A stretch of 64,000 nt of DNA from Gaetbulibacter_B jejuensis (lineage in GTDB: Bacteria > Bacteroidota > Bacteroidia > Flavobacteriales > Flavobacteriaceae), in assembly GCF_039524015.1 (NCBI RefSeq), contig NZ_BAAAGF010000005.1, positions 186,001 to 250,000 on the forward strand, written 5' to 3'. Positions 61,584 through 64,000 of the stretch are shown piece by piece. The notes beneath the pieces were generated by a model that had not been told where the DNA came from, made no database searches, and saw only the letters and a list, made by a program, of their open reading frames with translations. Both the position numbers and the translations under genes were made by a program. Every line of letters starts with the position of its first letter. Position 1 is the first letter of the stretch.

Positions 61584-62628
61584 ATCCTATAAGTTTATTG
61601 AAACAACGCATAGTAAGCTACACAAAAATGTCATTGCATTTTTTGATAGGATTGAAAATGAAACTGGAGTTTATTCAAGTTCTTTTTTTGATAAAGATTT
61701 TTATAATAAAATTGTTAAACACCATCCGAATATTTTAGAAGAACCATTAAAAAAAATTCATAATGAATTAAGAACCTGGTTGCAAAAAGATAGAACTGAT
61801 TTTTGTGAAAAGATTAGAATGAGTAATGATATTAAAAAAATATGTAACAGAGAGGTAGTCCCAACGCTTCTAAATAACACTCCAGATAAATTAAAAGCCA
61901 TAATCAAAAAATTGTTTTATGACCTATATGTTCAAGTATTAAGTGGAGATAATGTTAAGAATGAATATGGTAGTTTACAACAACACTTCGAAGAGTTTAA
62001 ATCTCCAAATAAAATATTTAAATGTCCAACATGTGGTTTAATGCCATCAAAATCTAAAACAGAAAGAAAGGATGATTATGATCATTATTTAGCCAAAGAT
62101 AAATTTCCTTTTTCTTCAGTTAATTTTAGAAATTTGGTGCCAATTTGTACAGATTGTAACTCCTCAAATGTTAAAGGAAATAGAGATGTTTTAAAAATCA
62201 ATGGTAAACGAAAAATATTTTACCCATTTGATGAAACACATACCGGTATTAAGGTAGAATGTCAATTGAATAATGACAATGATAATGTTAAAGAAGATGA
62301 CTTGGATTTCTCATTTGAATACACAACAGACGATAATAGAAATGAAGAAATAGAATCTTGGAAGGTTATTTTTAAAATAGATGACCGCTATAAAAAACGT
62401 TCAAAAGGTAAAGCTCAATCTTGGTATCAACATTATTGGCAATTCATATCAAAACCAAAATATAAAGGATTAGATATTAATCTAAAAAAAGAATTATATA
62501 AGGATTTTTGTTTAACTGATCCTGATATTGAATTTATAAAGCTACCAGTTATTAAGGCAGTTGAAAAATCATCTTTTGCTAAAGCTTTATTAGAATCAAA
62601 ACTTTACTCAATGGAATTTAATCATTAA
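61576..62628 (+). CDS. HNH endonuclease paired with the ATPase (PtuB-like)
   Basis: 350 residues. The N-terminal ~145 residues are helical and not recognised. Zinc/HNH module from ~149: FKCPTCGLMPSK, DDYDHYLAKDKFPF (D-H of the first H), FRNLVPICTDCNSSNVKGN (N, and C-x2-C). This is the four-Cys HNH form with DHYL..K..FP..NLVP. The C-terminal ~120 residues are charged. It overlaps the ATPase gene by 8 bp, as in Septu PtuA-PtuB pairs. Predicted role: DNA cleavage triggered by the ATPase. Confidence 0.85.
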   Translation: MIKSYKFIETTHSKLHKNVIAFFDRIENETGVYSSSFFDKDFYNKIVKHHPNILEEPLKKIHNELRTWLQKDRTDFCEKIRMSNDIKKICNREVVPTLLNNTPDKLKAIIKKLFYDLYVQVLSGDNVKNEYGSLQQHFEEFKSPNKIFKCPTCGLMPSKSKTERKDDYDHYLAKDKFPFSSVNFRNLVPICTDCNSSNVKGNRDVLKINGKRKIFYPFDETHTGIKVECQLNNDNDNVKEDDLDFSFEYTTDDNRNEEIESWKVIFKIDDRYKKRSKGKAQSWYQHYWQFISKPKYKGLDINLKKELYKDFCLTDPDIEFIKLPVIKAVEKSSFAKALLESKLYSMEFNH

Positions 62629-62632
62629 TTTA

Positions 62633-63424
62633 ATGAGCAAAGTAAACCAACATCAACGAGCAGCAAAAGCATGGGAGGTATTAATAAAAGTTGCAGAAAA
62701 GAAAGACTTTGTTAGATACAAGGAACTCGGTGATAAAATTGGTATACACCATAGAGTTGTTAGGTTTGTACTTGCGGTTATTCAAGATTATTGTTTGGAG
62801 AATAACTTACCACCACTTACAATTCTTATAGGTGATGAAAATGGAATGCCAGGTAAAGGTTTTACAGCTTGGGATAGAGACAATATTAACCAGGGAAAAG
62901 AGGAAGTCTATAATTACAATTGGTCATCACTACAAAATCCCTTTAGATTTGCATTGAAGGGAGAAAGCGAAGAGGATTTAATTACTACGCTTCTTGAGAA
63001 ACCAGAAAAATCTAAAGAGGTCTATCAAAAAGTAAAAGCACGAGGAATGGCCCAAATCATATTCCGAAAGGCGCTACTAAAGGCATATAAAAGTAGATGT
63101 GCAATTTGTGGTTTGAGTTATGACATCGTTCTACAAGCTGCACACATAATACCTTGGTCTAAATGTAATCTTGGACAAAAAATGGATGTGTGTAATGGCT
63201 TGCTTTTATGTGCAAATCATCATTGTTTATTTGACAAAGGACACATTAAAATAGACAGTGATTATAATTTAATTATTAATCCAAAACTCAAGCAAATAAC
63301 AAATCTAGATAAAAATTCAACTAGGAATTTTAATAATCAAAAAATAAGATTGCCTAAAAATAATCTTTGGTGGCCAAATTCAAAATATTTGGCAAGTCAT
63401 CGAGAAACTAAACCTACATCATAA
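62633..63424 (+). CDS. Second HNH endonuclease with N-terminal winged-helix domain
   Basis: 263 residues. The N-terminal ~85 residues (WEVLIKVAEKKDFVRYKELGDKIGIHHRVVRFVLAVIQDYCLEN) form a winged-helix-like domain with the PPLTILIGDENGMPGKGF segment seen in HNH proteins near restriction genes. The C-terminal HNH runs from RCAICGLSY through LQAAHIIPW to CNGLLLCANHHCLFDKGHI (about residues 154-205). It is 4 bp after the first HNH gene. The two HNH proteins are of different subfamilies, so they are not duplicates. A restriction role is inferred. Confidence 0.85.
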   Translation: MSKVNQHQRAAKAWEVLIKVAEKKDFVRYKELGDKIGIHHRVVRFVLAVIQDYCLENNLPPLTILIGDENGMPGKGFTAWDRDNINQGKEEVYNYNWSSLQNPFRFALKGESEEDLITTLLEKPEKSKEVYQKVKARGMAQIIFRKALLKAYKSRCAICGLSYDIVLQAAHIIPWSKCNLGQKMDVCNGLLLCANHHCLFDKGHIKIDSDYNLIINPKLKQITNLDKNSTRNFNNQKIRLPKNNLWWPNSKYLASHRETKPTS

Positions 63425-63428
63425 TAGA

Positions 63429-64000
63429 ATGTCTAAAATCAAGAAAAAATTTTATCATCATTTTTGGCATAACCCATCTTGCCAAAATTTATTTCTACTA
63501 TCAAAAGAAGAACTGCTGGAGACAAAAACTTTTGGTACAGGTAAGAATACATTTACCTTTTCTACGAATAGAATTATTATTTCTAATGTCCAAGAAGGTA
63601 ACGATGATGTAATGGAAACAGTAAAGTCAAGAAGTGAAATATATAATATTGATTTAGACAGTTCAATAGGCGAAAAAATTGAATATTTCAAACCAATTTT
63701 AGAGCAGTTTTTTGATAGTCGTTTCAAAAAATCTTTAGATAAATTGTCAAATGATGTAGAAAAAAAAGGATGGAAGCTTTTTATGAAAGTGGTCAAAATT
63801 CTAATTAATGAAGACTCGCGTGAGTCTAATATTATTAAACTATTACAACAATACGGCTTTATCGGTAAGCATATAAATAGTTTCAAGGAAGCAGAATCCA
63901 GTTTTGAAAAAATGTTAATTCCCTCAAAAGGTAATGAGTTAATCAATGAAAAAACAATAAGTACGTTTTTTGAAGGCATAAAATTTATCAAAGAATACTA
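63429..64000 (+). CDS. Unidentified protein, truncated by the window edge
   Basis: From the ATG at 63429 the frame is open to the window end (190 codons) with no stop. The start is MSKIKKKFYHHFWHNPSCQN; it is followed by LFLLSKEELLETKTFGTG, then a lysine-rich, largely helical stretch. I recognise no domain. It begins 4 bp after the second HNH gene stop, so it belongs to the same operon. It might be a subunit of the restriction complex preceding hsdR, which has not been reached yet. The minus-strand open frame at 63458-63991 has no family features and is a shadow. Confidence 0.65.
   Translation, partial: MSKIKKKFYHHFWHNPSCQNLFLLSKEELLETKTFGTGKNTFTFSTNRIIISNVQEGNDDVMETVKSRSEIYNIDLDSSIGEKIEYFKPILEQFFDSRFKKSLDKLSNDVEKKGWKLFMKVVKILINEDSRESNIIKLLQQYGFIGKHINSFKEAESSFEKMLIPSKGNELINEKTISTFFEGIKFIKEY

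Noticed and set aside
63458..63991. 177-codon minus-strand frame at the right edge
   Set aside because: The plus-strand frame from 63429 continues the operon with a 4-bp gap and runs through the same interval; the minus frame is rich in Ser/Phe/Leu as expected for a shadow.
1..64000. CRISPR arrays, tRNA or rRNA genes, intact insertion sequences
   Set aside because: I looked for regularly spaced repeats, cloverleaf-like segments and transposase motifs and saw none. Duplications found are single pairs.

Overview
The window looks like chromosomal DNA of a member of the Bacteroidota, most likely a marine Flavobacteriaceae species. The evidence is the low GC content, type IX secretion (T9SS) C-terminal sorting domains, SprB and FISUMP modules, many class-C beta-lactamase-fold serine hydrolases, TTG-N19/21-TAnnTTTG-type promoters, and AraC proteins with a multi-TM sensor half. 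The genus cannot be settled from the sequence alone. No rRNA, tRNA, CRISPR array or intact transposase was seen.

Layout. (1) 0.5-5.4 kb: a membrane AraC-type regulator, then envelope-sugar genes (galE, a DegT-type aminotransferase, and a divergent Kdo transferase). (2) 5.5-13.2 kb: an Ala/Glu-rich small lipoprotein, then a five-gene minus-strand detoxification operon (DJ-1/PfpI, MFS exporter, aldo/keto reductase, luciferase-like oxidoreductase, glyoxalase-fold protein). A Crp/Fnr-like gene lies just upstream, with three copies of a GTGATGTATATCAC-type operator between it and the operon. A divergent HxlR regulator faces quinone-reductase, peroxiredoxin-like and transglutaminase-like genes. (3) 13.3-29.2 kb: a polymorphic-toxin-like locus. 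A T9SS surface protein is followed by a 3505-residue SpvB/FG-GAP/TcB/RHS protein with a variable C-terminal tip, and 3 bp later by a YwqK-repeat lipoprotein. A displaced RHS fragment lies beyond, and an orphan response regulator lies upstream. (4) 29.6-30.3 kb: a rearrangement scar in which two headless gene 3' ends lie back to back, one of them a 518-bp duplicate of the 13-kb transglutaminase gene end.

(5) 30.3-47.5 kb: fifteen tightly packed minus-strand genes, nearly all for exported or membrane proteins. They include three serine hydrolases, an amidohydrolase, a NodB-type deacetylase, a PD40 propeller, DUF418 and DUF4386 membrane proteins and several T9SS cargo proteins. This could be one very long transcript. 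(6) 47.8-54.5 kb: regulators (AraC, PAS-LuxR, ECF sigma, LytTR), a fourth serine hydrolase and an exported metallo-beta-lactamase-fold protein.

(7) 54.7-64.0 kb: a defence island. It has a HEPN-motif gene, then an apparently continuous transcription unit hipB-hipA-hsdM-hsdS-AAA ATPase-HNH-HNH-unknown, with a recognisable promoter flanked by palindromic sites only in front of hipB. The ATPase/HNH pair is Septu-like and sits where hsdR might be expected; hsdR itself is not in the window and may lie beyond its right edge. The strongest candidate for something new is this compound operon, in which HipB could act as the controller of a restriction system and its embedded ATPase-nuclease module. 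The second is the giant RHS protein with its adjacent lipoprotein, a possible toxin-immunity pair.
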